This document shows positions 44,801 through 55,773 of a stretch of DNA of 56,797 nt, one piece after another (within the stretch, counting starts at the first letter, position 1; each line of letters opens with the position of its first letter). Below the pieces are notes generated by a model, which was not told where the DNA came from, made no database searches, and saw nothing but the letters and a program-made list of their open reading frames with translations. The position numbers were made by a program, and so were the translations under genes. The DNA comes from Auriscalpium vulgare (lineage: Eukaryota; Basidiomycota; Agaricomycetes; Russulales; Auriscalpiaceae), in the NCBI GenBank assembly GCA_019915015.1, contig JAHBBC010000072.1, forward strand, positions 1 to 56,797, given 5' to 3'.

Positions 44801-46661
44801 TCTGCCTCTGCAAGCTTTGGGTCGAGATTGAAACTGAACCCTCCATACTTGCCGTCGGTCTCGCTCAGGGTTTGTAGCGTGCGGTCGAAATCGGGGAAGG
44901 GGCTGACACCGGTAGCGGGCAGAGAAGATTCGCGGCGTGCCTTGACATCGTCGAGCAAAGCCTGGACTTGAGACGACATCTGGTATGCTCCCTGGGCTAT
45001 GCGGCTGCCCGGGGGAGGGAGCCCAGGCGGGGCGGAAAGCCCGGGGGAACAGCGGGCAGACCAGGAGGCAATGCGGGAGTAGTCGGCTCAGGCGACGCTG
45101 AAGATGGAGGCTGCGAACCAGACCCGGCATCGGAGTCGACAGCAATGGAAGAAGTCGGGGAGCGGGGCGGAGGTGGGGGTGGTGGTGCCGCGACTTTTGC
45201 CTTCGTGCTCTTCGCCTTTGAAGGTGTCGCTGGTCTTGCCGGCGTGGATGGGCGTGACGAGGATGGTATAGATGACGCTTTCAACATATTGCCCGACTCC
45301 TTCCCTTTAGACGTCGATGTTTGTACGTCTGACGCCTCCGCGTTCGCAGGGGTAGCGGCTCGCGCACGAGGCTGCCGCTCCCCGCGACGTGTAGTCCGAC
45401 TCGCCGCAGACGCTCCGGACGTGTTAGTGTTGTTGTGCAACGCAGTTGACGAAGGCCGATCATGTGAGGGTTTGGCCCACGACGCCGACCGAGGCAACCG
45501 AGCTGCACACGCACAATCAACGCCGAAGCACAATGCGGCGACCGGAAAGACGTACCGGAGGAATCATCGGCCTTCTTACCCAGGACAACATTCTTCCTCG
45601 TGACCGCCTCCATATCCTTCATCGCATGTTGGCTAGGATGAGGAACGCATGAGTATGGCGCACAGAACGAATGGCTAGCATATGCGCACAGCGTGGTTAG
45701 GTCCTCCTTAGTGAAGCAATCCTTTTCATCGCCCCACTCGTGCAGGTTCATGCAATTGTGGTCCGAACAACTGGCACCCCGTAGGAATGACATGCAGTAC
45801 TTCGTCGTGCCAAAACTTGCGCGCATGACTTCGTTGCCGCCACCCGGAGACGCCGATCCGTCCACAGCAGCTATGCAGCGCGAGGCATCTTCTCGCCGGT
45901 GGTATGTGATGTACAGCCCGACGACAGGCGCCTGGCTGCCAGGCGGCGTACGCTTCACGAGGATGATCTTCGAGATGCGCCCGTACTGACCAAAGTAGTC
46001 GTTCGAGCGTAAGGTCGATATCAGCTTGGAACGGAAGGTGAGTAAGCGGCCGGGGACATCTGAGGCTTCCTGCATACCTCCTCTTTCGCAAAACGCGGGC
46101 CAATGCCCACGACATAGACGACGTTACGTTGTACGACGCGTAAGTTCGCAAGGTGTCGACGCCCCAGCGTCTCCAGGTCTTTCCGCTCTCGCTCCCGTTG
46201 CTTCTTCTGCTGAGCCAGCCGCTTCTGACTGTAGTATTACCGCGTGGTCAGAAAAACAACCCTTGACCAATGTGAAAACGGGCACTGACTCCTCGCGGTT
46301 GACCGGCTTGGTCTGCACAATCTCGTCGGCATAGTCCCGACGACACGCCGGGCACTTATTGTTGATATTGCGCTTGATATGATGCCAGCAGAATCGGCAT
46401 ATCTAGTACCACAGGGATATGAGCAAGCGCATATAGGCGGGTATGACAAAGGCGCGCACCTGGTACCCGCATACGCAGGGTCGGAAGTTGAGGTCCGAGA
46501 CGTCCATCTCCTCAAGACAGAGGGGGCATTCTCTCTCCTCCTAGACCCGCCGTTAGTATAGATGTCGGCACGACGATGAAATACAGGCGACGCACCTCTT
46601 CATCGCTCCAGTACGCGTCTTGAACGCCGGTCAAAACGCTGGATTTGCTCTGGAGTGCCAT
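41841..46661 (-). CDS. NOT4: NOT4-like RING-RRM-C3H E3 ligase of CCR4-NOT, one apparent frameshift
   Basis: The start MALQSKSSV leads into a C4C4 RING finger: ECPLCLEEMDVSDLNFRPC, VCGYQICRFCWHHI and NKCPACRRDYADE. A coiled segment (QKRLAQQKKQRERERKD) comes next, then an RRM (NVVYVVGIGPRFAKEE, YFGQYGRISKIILVK) and a CCCH finger (CMSFLRGASCSDHNCMNLHEW). That order defines Not4. The long C-terminal half is disordered, proline/serine-rich, then a Lys/Glu-rich coiled coil (about 43290-42950) and a helical end. Not4 ubiquitinates stalled-ribosome and nascent-chain targets. The frames before and after 45030 differ; one extra C in the GTTCCCCCGGG run would join PPGLPAVPPG to a following PGSRIAQGAYQMSSQV. 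Start 46661 fits; an in-frame Met at 46721 is an alternative. Confidence 0.9.
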
Positions 46662-46958
46662 ACTCGCATGCACAACTGGGGCCGGCAGCGAGGGGTGGGG
46701 ATGTAACTTTCCAGACGACATGGAGGGCTATGATATTGGGAGAAAAGGATCTGGAGAGTGGTAAAGGGAGCGGGCGGCGTGCTGAAGAAGAGAGACAACG
46801 ACGCGACAATGAGGCGAACGTCCGTTTTCTCCCACGAATGATGATTGATCTCGCGCTCCCCGGACACCAGCCACATGATCTTGGCGACCCCCGGGGACTG
46901 CTCCTCGGCGTCGAGGGTATTCCTGAATCCTCCTTCGCGTTCTGCTTCACTTCTCCTC

Positions 46959-47561
46959 ATGGCCGATCCTGAGCTTGCTGCTCTGCGCGCCGCGCGACTG
47001 AATCAGCTGCAACAATCTTCCCCCAGTGGCGGTGCTGGCGCCGGCGGCGAGGATGATGCTGCGAAGCGGCAGAACGAGGAGCAGATGCGGCGAGATCTGT
47101 TGGCCACTGTGCTCGACAGTGCCGCCCGCGAGAGACGTACGCCTGCTATCGCTTGTCTTGGTATCTCCTGAGCTTATTGTGCCACACCTTTGTCTTTCCG
47201 GTGCCGCCGAATGCTGGGCCAACAATCATAATGCCGATCTAGTGTCTCGAATCCGCCTTGTGTCTCCTGCGCGGTCGCAACAGATCGAGTCCATCCTCTT
47301 ACGAATGGCCCAGGCCGGACAACTGCGAGGAAAAGTGAGCGAAAGCCAACTGATCGATTTGCTGGAGCAGGTACGGTTTTCTCCCGTGAAGTTGACCATT
47401 CGATGAACGAGGCGTATAGGCGGAGGACGCGGATACAAAGACATCGAAGAAAGGTGCAATTGTGGTGCGGTCTACTTGCTCTTCCATCCTCCGATCTATC
47501 TGAAGTCTCTTCACAGTTCCAACGGAAGGAGCTGGATGACGATGACGATTTTGACATATGA
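46959..47561 (+). CDS. PDCD5/TFAR19 family DNA-binding protein
   Basis: Exons 46959-47136, 47243-47370, 47420-47464 and 47517-47561 join in phase to 396 bases (131 codons plus stop). The start MADPELAALRAARLNQLQ, the core LLATVLDSAARERL, the segment RIRLVSPARSQQIESILLRM, the GQLRGKVSESQLIDLLEQ helix and the acidic end (DDDDDFDI) follow the PDCD5 family over its whole usual length. Archaeal and eukaryotic members are small helical proteins with non-specific DNA binding; in animals PDCD5 is linked to apoptosis and TIP60, and in yeast (Ymr074c) the role is unclear. The gene is divergent from NOT4, with about 300 bases between starts. Confidence 0.93.
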
Positions 47562-47705
47562 GAAGCTGTGTGGAACGAGATGCTTTCTTATACCCCGAGT
47601 GCACCGCTGTGGCGGTCGTAGTGCTATGCGTAATCGATTTACTTCAGGGTCCAGCGCACAGTGGAGAGGACAGCACTGAGCTATATTTCGACCGGCCGTC
47701 TATGT

Positions 47706-48947
47706 CTACTTTCGCTTCCTCGCCACCCGCTGCTTCGCATTTTTCGTTTCCTTCTCGAAGCGACTGCGTTTCCTCTGCCTCGGCGCGTCGTCGCCCGTCT
47801 CCGGCACATCATCTCTTGCCCTAACCCTCGACCTTCCCAACGCGCCTTCCTTCCTCCCTTTCTCCCGCAGCTGCTCATACCCATCCCCAATTACTCCTCC
47901 CTTTGCCCTCCCCACGGACCGCAGCACATCGCCAAACTCATCTTCAAACCCACCACCACGCCGACGCCCCGACAGCTCACCCGTCCCGCCCAGCGCGATA
48001 TCCTCCTCGTCCCTGCGCCGACGCCGCTCGTCCTTCTTCTTCAGCACCAGACGCGTCATGTTGTCCTCCTCGAACTCCGTCATGCGCTGGATCTCGCGCG
48101 CGCGCCCTGAGTGCGCAGGCGCGCTGCCGACGCCTGTGGTGGACTCGACGAAGGGCTTGGACGGGTCGAGGTGCGCGAGGGAGGCAAGCGTGGTCGGGAT
48201 GGGTGCACGACGGGCGCGGCGGTCCTTGCTGGGTTCGGTGTAGGGCATAGGCGCGAGCTTCGGAGGGCGATATATGCCGCTGCGGTCACGATCTTGTTCG
48301 TTATCGTCCCCCTCTTCCTCAGCATCGCTCATATCTCCACCCATGAGGTTCTGTGGGTTCGGGCGGAACGCGAGGGGATCTATACACAGAGTCAGCGTCG
48401 TTCCAGGTGAATGCACATCGAGGTGACCCACCATTGATTGCGCTATCCGCTGATGGAGCTTCTTCGGCAACTCTGACCAATTTCTCGATCTGGTAGCGCA
48501 TTCTGCCCTCAAGAATTTTGATTTTCTCCAGGACAAGCCGCCCCTCGACCATCGAATCGACGAAATCTCCCGGAGCATCTCCACGAGCCTCTCGCTCCGG
48601 TGAGCTGAATGGCAGCGTCGGTCGGGCGCGTTCTTCCAGGGTATGGCCAAGTGATCGATGAGAGTTCACGAGGATGAGCGATTGCATGTACGCGAGCATG
48701 AGCTGGTGCTTGAGCGAAAGGAGAGAGATGCCGTCTTTAAAATCAAGGTCGGTCGTGTTCTGTGACCTTGCAAGAATGAGCATAATAGCGCATGCGGCGG
48801 GACAGATGCTCACTTTTCACGTAGTTCTTTCACCAACTCTCGGACAGACGACATACTCTTGGTCATATCCTCCATGACGATGCGGAACTGTTCATTGGCC
48901 CCATCGGAAGGCATTAGATGTTTGTACCTGCGAAAAGCGTCAGTCAT
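47706..48947 (-). CDS. LCP5: LCP5/neuroguidin (Sas10/C1D family), SSU processome protein
   Basis: Three exons. The first begins MTDAFRRYKHLMPSDG at 48947 (an in-frame Met at 48914 is an alternative) and ends in LVKELREK. The second has the Sas10/Utp3/C1D helices: ISLLSLKHQLMLAYMQSLIL and RLVLEKIKILEGRMRYQIEKL. The third, after an intron near 48380-48430, starts with PLAFRPNPQNLMG and has YRPPKLAPMPY, an arginine/lysine/acid-rich middle (KKKDERRRRRDEED) and a basic end (KQRVARKRK). This is the layout of Lcp5/neuroguidin, needed for early 18S pre-rRNA cleavage in the nucleolus. Neighbours eRF1, POP7 and NOT4 also act in RNA and translation, but no operon-like link is implied in a fungus. Confidence 0.85.
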
Positions 48948-49350
48948 GGCCCTTTTTTGTCGCGTGTAAAAGGCAGAAAAAATCAGTTAACGGTTTTCTA
49001 GGCCGCCGCCTCGTGAGGCGTAGTGCGTCACATCAAGGTTCATTCAGAGCCCAGTGCGTTTCATCTTGTATAGAGGAGAGCCATGGTTATCCGACGCACC
49101 TATGCTTTTTTTTCGGCAGAAAAAGTGGGGGATGCGACGTGATCGTGGACAGGCGAAAAGGTCCGCAGATGTTTAGGCGCCCGCTGGCATGGTCCCAAAT
49201 ACGGCGCTACAAGCGCCCACAGCAGCACCGCACCAACGCCGCCCTTCCGCCTCATGCACACCCACCGTGACTCCTCGATCGTGCGAAGCGCTGCACAGCG
49301 CAGTCGAGCAATATACCACCACCATCCAACCCATCGGAAGCATTTACATG
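48948..49350. other. Divergent promoter region
   Basis: Shared 5' space of LCP5 (-) and the T5orf172 gene (+). No gene is seen and no motif stands out. Confidence 0.45.
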
Positions 49351-50861
49351 AGCGACCGCCCACCCAACAACGACAAGCGTAACCTAGTCGAATCCTTCGA
49401 CGCGCTCGCTCTAGCAGGGGGCAGGAGGCGCTCTGATCCTCCCCCGCCATCCCAGCCACCTGTGCGCAGCGATGTGCGACAGGTGCAACACTCTCCGCCA
49501 GCTTTTGGCGGATTCGTAGGTGGATTCCGCCCACCTCCTCCCCCCAATACCACCGGCCCTCCCAACGGCCCCCCATACCAGCGATGGGTGCCCCCTCCGC
49601 AGACCTACGCAGCAGAAGCGCTCCCGCTGCCCCGCCCGCCCGCGATGCCCAAGCCGCACCACACCGCAATGTCGCTCACGATGCAGCATGCCGTCGACCT
49701 GCCGCCTCCGCCCCCGCCTCGCAAGGCACCCGGCCTCGCACCACCCTTTTCCCCACCCCCGCCTCCCCCAAGCTACCCTACTCCCCGCATGGCCTCGCAC
49801 CGCCTACCCCGCCCGCACGACCGCGCTCTGACCCGCCTGCGCGCACCGCAGACCCGCCGCGCACGCCACAGCCCGCGAAGCTCGTGCCCCCGCGGCTTCA
49901 CCACCGCGCGCAGTCCGAGCCCGTTTCCCCGACGAGCAACCGCGGCGGCGACACCACGCCGCTGCAGTGCAGCGGGATCACAGCCGCGGGGAATCGCTGT
50001 CGCAACACAGTGAAGGTCAGTGGCGCGCGCGCGGACGCGGGCGGGGACGTGTTCTGCCATGCGCACGAGCGAAAGATGCACGAGCCGTCGGGTTTCTATG
50101 ATCGCAAGACGGGCGCTGAGTTCATCAAGTTTGAGGGTGAGTAAGCACTGCGGCAGGTTGTATGCGTGGATTTGACGTTGCTTGCAGATTGGATACCGAC
50201 GTACTTGCAGCCGAGCACGCAGGCATCGCTACGCTCCGAGATGCAGAAAGCGCGGTCAGACAGCGATGTACATGGTTACATCTACACATTTGAGATCCTG
50301 GGTCTGTACTGTCTCCTGGACATTTTGTTCTCTCTTCTGACGATGCGCAGACCCCACAGAGAAGAAGGTTGTCCATCTCAAAGTCGGCCGTGCGACGAAT
50401 CTCAACCGCCGGATGGATCAGTGGGGCAAGCAGTGCGGTTCGAAGGAGCAAGTTCTTCGCGGCTTCTGGCCCGGCGGCGTTCTGGCGGACACGACGCTCA
50501 TGAAGAGCCTGCTGCAGGCGGGCCCGAAGGGTCCCTGGTGCCACCGCCTCGAGCGCCTCGTGCACATCGAGCTGGCAGACCTCGCGGCGAACACGCCGTA
50601 TCTTGACCCCGACTTCCCGAATGTCGTCGCGTCCGCGAAGAGCCCGGCGCCGAAGGCCGACGTGAAACGCTGTCCTGACTGTGAGTTGCGATTGCAGAGA
50701 AAGTTGTTGCAGTTTCTGACGATGTCACAGGTGGCAAGGCGCACAAGGAGATTTTTTCATTCGAGCGTGCCGCGAAGGGAAGGTATAAGGGCAAGGAATG
50801 GGAGGACATTGTGAAGCCTGTAATTGAGAAGTGGGGCGGATTTGTTCAGGCCTTTCTGTGA
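49351..50861 (+). CDS. T5orf172/DUF1766 domain protein, one apparent frameshift
   Basis: The start MSDRPPNNDKRNLVESF is followed by a long proline-rich region. Then comes a zinc-knuckle-like segment (LQCSGITAAGNRCRNTV, later CHAHERK) and the T5orf172 domain of the GIY-YIG type: FEDWIPTYLQPSTQASLRSEM, YIYTFEIL, a strand VVHLKVGRATNLNRRMDQW, and LERLVHIELADLA, followed by CPDCGKAHKEIFSF and the end FVQAFL. Schizosaccharomyces Mug113 has the same domain; function is unknown, though the fold is that of nucleases. Introns lie near 50138-50187, 50322-50350 and 50682-50731. The proline-rich N-terminus and the domain are in different frames; one extra C in the CTCCCCCAAG run near 49768 joins them. 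Confidence 0.75.
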
Positions 50862-51000
50862 AATTGCGGAGTTGGATTAGATCGACGATATGTACTGTAT
50901 GAGACCATGTATGTGATGCACGCCTATAAATTTACTTCATCGAAGATGCGTCCGAGCATTCCTCAACGTCGTCCTGCAGACCACAGTTGCGCGCGTCGCG

Positions 51001-51076
51001 ACGCGTGACGTCACCTCGCGTCGTTAGGGGCAGGATATTTGCCACGGCCACGACCATTGTCCCGTCCATATATAAG
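51001..51076 (+). promoter_or_regulatory. CRE, MCB and TATA-like motifs upstream of the 51139 gene
   Basis: ACGCGT at 51001-51006 overlaps a perfect cAMP-response palindrome TGACGTCA at 51006-51013. A TATATAA word lies near 51068, about 70 bases before the ATG at 51139. The arrangement suits a compact fungal promoter with ATF/CREB-type control. This is motif-based only. Confidence 0.45.
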
Positions 51077-51138
51077 CCAAGCAGCTCCCAGCTGACCTTC
51101 GCGCTCCTCTTTCTCCCACCACCACAACTCAACTAGCA

Positions 51139-51801
51139 ATGGCCGGTGAGCACCCATCGTTCGCCGCCGCCGTCATCCCGCTCACCCCGCCCACAGGCAA
51201 GAAACGCACAGCTGACGACGCCGGCGCGGCGCCCCGCAGCGCTTCAGCGAAGAACGCCCGCAAGGGCAGCCCCAAGGCCGGAAAAAGAGGTCCCAAGGTG
51301 TGTTAACAGTTATGCTGCCCGCGCACCCTGCCCGACCGCTGACCGCCCTCGCAGGCCATCGCCGCGTCCGCCTTCAAAGCGCGCGCGCTGCCGCTCCACG
51401 TAAACCTCACACATACCCCGCCCAGCATCGCCGACGACGAGAGCGTCCCCGCCGCGCCGGCCGACCCAGGCTTCCTCGGCGCAATCGCGCTTGCCCCGAG
51501 CACGTTTGCGACGGGCAGCTATGGGTGGAAGGGCAACAAGCGCCTCACTGTGGAGTTGCCAGACCCTGACGGCAGCGGGGCCACAGAGAAAGTGCACGTC
51601 ATGCTCAAGTAAGTACTGTGCCTCCGCGAGCCGAGCCTTCCCTGAAGTTGGTTATCTAGTATCAACGCGACTGTGATGGGGAGCAAGCAAGCGAAGGAAG
51701 CCGCCGGTGAGGATGAAGCCGCTGAACCTGCTGAGGCGGTCGAAGACGGACCTGCAGACGCTGTCGTAGAAGAAAAAGAGGAGGTTGTTGCCGAGGAATG
51801 A
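51139..51801 (+). CDS. Small conserved-type basic/acidic protein (167 aa)
   Basis: Exons 51139-51145, 51197-51297, 51355-51608 and 51660-51801 join in phase to 504 bases (167 codons plus stop). The first exon is only 7 bases. The N-terminus is lysine-rich (GKKRTADD, KAGKRGPK). The middle is ordered: FKARALPLHVNLTHTPPS, LAPSTFATGSYGWKGNKRL and VHVMLNINATVMGSK. The tail is acidic (EEKEEVVAEE). Similar small proteins appear common in Agaricomycetes, but no function is known. The composition suggests a nuclear or chromatin-associated protein; this is a guess from composition. A CRE/MCB/TATA-type promoter lies upstream. Confidence 0.75.
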
Positions 51802-52339
51802 GCTGGCGAGCGTGTTTATATCTTCTCTATTGAATTGTATATTGCTTTCAGTGACCGTCCACGCTGAGCACTGTACCACTCGGAAGGTGACGGGAAAGAA
51901 GAAAGTCAAATACAACAAACACCGAAGGTGGTACAAGCCGACACATTATAACAATATTCAGTCGACTAGAAGTAGCTGCAGAGGCGAGCGTGGGTTTTGG
52001 CCACCACCCTCCGAGACAAGAAGCGCTTGCGTCACGCACTCCTAGCCAGCAGCACCGTCAGTAAAGGGAAGGTGTGTCCATGCAAACGGAACCACTCACC
52101 CGAGACAGTAACAATCCGCAGATTCCCAATGGTAGGGCGACGAGCTCACCTCGACGGCCTCCTATTCCTGTGAAGCACTCCTTCTCATTCACCATCGCCC
52201 TCTCTTTTCCCGCCCGCCCTCCAACTGCATCCCCACCATCCCTCGCCTCTCCCGCACCCTTCCCCAGCCACCGCCCCGCCTGGCGTGCCCCTACCGGCGC
52301 ACCCCCAGACAAGGCTCCGCAATGGAGCCCGCAAAAACG
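51802..52339. other. Intergenic, between convergent genes
   Basis: 3' region shared by the 51139 gene (+) and eRF1 (-). Only chance frames are seen. Confidence 0.5.
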
Positions 52340-53938
52340 TCAGATGTCATCGTCATCCGAGTAGAACTCGTCCTCCTCGTCGTCTGCCAGGCCGAGATTC
52401 GTGAAGTCGACCTTGTAGCGCAGCAGCCCGCCGATCCCGCCGAAGCCCTTCACGAACTGCGCGCCCTCCTGCGAGCGGTTCGTCACGAACTCCAGGTTCG
52501 CGCCGAATTCCTTGTACTTTTCCGCGAACCACTCGAGCAACGACTGCGGCTCAACGGCTTGCTCCATCTCGAGGCCCGTAGACTTGTCGAGAAACTTTTC
52601 GCGATCCTTTTCCTGCTCCTTGTTAACGTGCACGACAATTTCCTCTGTGGGAAGACGGTCAATCACCGCGGGAGATCGATGGGACTCTGTATTGCTTACC
52701 GCTCGCGGCGTTCCGGAGTACATAGCGCGTGATGTCGAGGTTTTCCCAGACGATGAGCGTCTCGACGGCGCCCAGATCGAGAGCCTTGAGTGTGTCGTCG
52801 ATTCCGAAGCAGTATTTCCCCGAGTCCAAGCTGATTTCGTCGAAATACTTCTGGATGAGTTTCTTCTCCTGCACGAATTTGACGTTGGCGAGGGACTCCG
52901 CAGCAAGTTCGATAGCCTATCAAGCGGGTTCAATTCCATTCATTGACTTCAGTGCACATCACACACCTGATTGAAGCCGTTTTCGCCACCATAGCTCACG
53001 TCGACGACCTTGATGACCTTCGCTACCAAGCGCTGATCGAACATATCGCTTTGACTGAGCTCAGTCTTGAAGTCCGCGCTACCGGCGAGCACGATGCCCG
53101 TCACGTTCACCTTGTCGTTCGTGATGAAGTGCTGCACCGCGTGCTCGGCGACCTTGCGCACGTAGTTGTGGCGCTTCTCGTCGCGGAGACGCGAGAAACG
53201 CAGCGCAGACTGTCCACCACGTCCGTGCTTCTTGGGCAGGTCGACGGTGAACTTGTGGATCACCTCGCGCGTGTTGCCTGAGAGGGTGCCGAAGAGGGTG
53301 CCGTTACCGTCCATGACGATGAATCCGAAGCGCGAGTCTGACTCGAGCAACTCTGAAAGCGCCTCGGTGTGGAATTTGTTGTCGCAAAGATACAAGGATC
53401 TGAGAGATGCATCAATTACGAACAGGCAATGTTTGGCACACGCGGATACGTACGTGTTAATGGGCTTGTGCGGCTCAAAATCAAAAGAGACCTTCTTTTC
53501 CTTGCCCTCGTCCGTCAGAATCGTGCCGACGAAAAGAACAAGACCGTTTGGCGGGACACGGTGATACAATTTGAGGCGCTGCTGGGTGCTGGTGATCGCC
53601 GCAAGCACAGAGAGTCGATTCACGCGAGACTTGATGTTGGACGCGGTTCCATACTCCTGCGTCAACATGGCAGACGCCCGTGAAATTTGATCCTGGACCC
53701 ACATACAGGTAAGTTCGCAACCCCTTACCCCACGCACAAGACACGCACCTTCGGGGGAATGATCAGGCTGATCATAGAAGTTCCAGCTCTGCGTAACACA
53801 ATAGACACCACGAACAGTCAATCAGTAGGGCGTAGAGGAGTGAGCAGGCGGCACGCACCCCCTGGCAGAGTCAAGGCTCTTGATGAGCTTCTTGACCTTC
53901 CACATCTGGATATTCTGCTCGGCCTGGTCTTGACTCAT
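52340..53938 (-). CDS. SUP45: Peptide chain release factor eRF1
   Basis: ATG at 53938 ([20 protein letters not shown]) to TGA at 52340, in about six exons. All functional motifs are present: [23 protein letters not shown] with the NIKS stop-codon-reading motif, YLCDNKF (the YxCxxxF motif), and [13 protein letters not shown] with the GGQ peptidyl-hydrolysis motif. Domain 3 follows and ends in an acidic tail ([14 protein letters not shown]) that binds eRF3. The protein recognises all three stop codons in the ribosomal A site and releases the nascent chain. The length, about 440 residues, is normal. Start and exon joins match the family throughout. It is divergent from POP7. Confidence 0.97.
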
Positions 53939-54225
53939 TTTGTGTGTGTTTCCAGAGACTGGATAAAGGCAGGGTGCGAGGGCAACCGTCAGCCCGGGGG
54001 ACGATGAGAGATCAGATCAAGGACGGCGACGAGGGCAGCGATGGGACCAAAACTTCTGACGCGTGGGCTTTAGGGCCGGTCCTGTGGTGCCTAGGGCTAC
54101 GGAGATCTGTCTTATCTACAATACCTCGTTGGTATCTTCTAGGGGGATCTGGTTATAACGTTACAGTGTCAGCGGCACCACCGTCACCCTCTGCCCTCCA
54201 TCCAATCTACCTATCCTACTTAACC

Positions 54226-55068
54226 ATGCCAGCTGGCCCCTCAAAACGCAAGCTCGATGCCGCTGAAGATGGCAACAAAGCCAAAAAGCTCAAGGAAGCT
54301 CGGGGCGTAGTTCCAACTGCCAGTGCTCCCGGCTCAGGACCTACAAACGTAGACCACGAGGCTCCCTCACATCCTGCGGAACACAATCCTCCGACATCCT
54401 CCAAAGGCAAGGAAAGAGAAACACAGAATCCCCAGACGTCTAGCGTTTCATCTAGGCCAAGACACAGAGTGAAAAAGCTCGTGGCCCCGCGCCCCTTCCC
54501 CACGGTACCAACCTCTGTGTCCGCCACGGGGCCGCGCTCAGCACACCACGAGGGCAAAAACTACATCGCTGTTACGCGCAAAACTCCCCTTGGTTCTTAT
54601 CTACGCCGATGCAAAGACGTGATCCTCAAAGACGGGTACGTCTCACGTCGCGACATCCGTCTGCCCACTAACGCGCCGCGTTGCAGGTACAAAACGCTGC
54701 ATCTGAACGCTCTGGGTGCAGCGATTCCGCACCTCACGCTCCTAGCCGTCTCGCTGCCGCCCATCCTGCCCTTCGGTCAAGATGAGATTCGTACAGAGAT
54801 ACGCACTGGCACGGTCGAGGTCGTGGATGAGCTGATCCCGGAGGACGAGGACGAGGACATCAGCTACCGGACGCGGGGCAAGTCGAGCATGAGCGTGGTC
54901 ATCACGATCGGCGACGGCGTGGACGAGAAGACGGCAGGCGGGAGCAAGTGGGCACCGAGGGGCAAGCGGCGTCCGCGCGGGCGTGTCGTTCAGGAGGATT
55001 TGACGGCGATCGAGGCTACGGCGTCTGGCGATGGAGGTGACCGTAACAGCGAGATGGACATGTCGTAG
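54226..55068 (+). CDS. POP7: RNase P/MRP subunit POP7 (Rpp20, Alba family)
   Basis: Exons 54226-54635 and 54687-55068. The intron is 51 bases, a multiple of three without stops, so reading through it would keep the frame. The N-terminal 110 residues are disordered and lysine/serine/proline-rich. The Alba-type core follows: YIAVTRKTPLGSYLRRCKD, then YKTLHLNALGAAIPHLTLLA, then IRTGTVEVVDELIPEDEDED and MSVVITIGDG. The C-terminus is Arg/Gly-rich (PRGKRRPRGRV). Pop7 pairs with Pop6 in yeast and binds the P3 helix of RNase P and RNase MRP RNA, for tRNA and rRNA processing. The gene is head-to-head with eRF1, with about 290 bases between starts. Confidence 0.85.
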   Translation: MPAGPSKRKLDAAEDGNKAKKLKEARGVVPTASAPGSGPTNVDHEAPSHPAEHNPPTSSKGKERETQNPQTSSVSSRPRHRVKKLVAPRPFPTVPTSVSATGPRSAHHEGKNYIAVTRKTPLGSYLRRCKDVILKDGYVSRRDIRLPTNAPRCRYKTLHLNALGAAIPHLTLLAVSLPPILPFGQDEIRTEIRTGTVEVVDELIPEDEDEDISYRTRGKSSMSVVITIGDGVDEKTAGGSKWAPRGKRRPRGRVVQEDLTAIEATASGDGGDRNSEMDMS

Positions 55069-55773
55069 CGTAAGGTGAGAAATGACCAGCTCGCCGACTC
55101 GTTCCCCCTGACGCCAACTGACTTTATTCAATCTGGTATGTACTCTATAGTCAACTCGTGAAGCTGCAGCACCATACGGTACGGGGCGTGTCTTGTAGGT
55201 CATTGCCTCTCAGTCAGACGTTTTGCGATGTCGAGGATATATTTCGGATGAGATTATCTCAATCAAGGATGTGGAAGAAGGATGGGACTCCCCTGTAATC
55301 GATGTTCCCGCTGCCAGCTGTACCAGCGAAATACAAGCAGAGCGCAAAGCCGGACGGCAGGCAGAGCTACAAGCCCAAAATATACTCATCATTCGGACTA
55401 CTCATGACCATCCCTGCGACGCATCTCCTATCCTACTTCAACATCACTGCCAGAGCTCGAGCCTGTCTGGAACCGGATATACTCGCTCGAGCCAGAGCGG
55501 CAGCGTTTCTCGCTCGATCCCGAGGTCAGGACGAAGTCAAAGGGCGTCGCTAAATGAAGATATGGAGAGTACACACTGTCTTGCTTTATATAAAGTTCGT
55601 CTGTCATACGACCACCCTGAGGTCAGAAAGATATTGGATTGCCACCGACACTCCGGGCCGGTGTGAGGCCCGGTGGGCCCAGACTGCGTTATGGAAGCCA
55701 TATAAGCCAGCCTCGAGTCGCCATCGTCCACATCGGAACATCCACTGGCACCCCCACTGGTGCTGAGTACAGT
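55069..55773. other. Intergenic, no gene supported
   Basis: Between POP7 and the MIF-like gene on the same strand. A plus-strand frame at 55223-55666 (147 codons) has no recognisable feature or splice partner. The promoter of the MIF-like gene should lie at the right end. Confidence 0.4.

Noticed and set aside
47661..48110. 149-codon plus-strand frame opposite LCP5
   Set aside because: Antisense of the basic C-terminal region of LCP5; proline/arginine-rich with no independent support.
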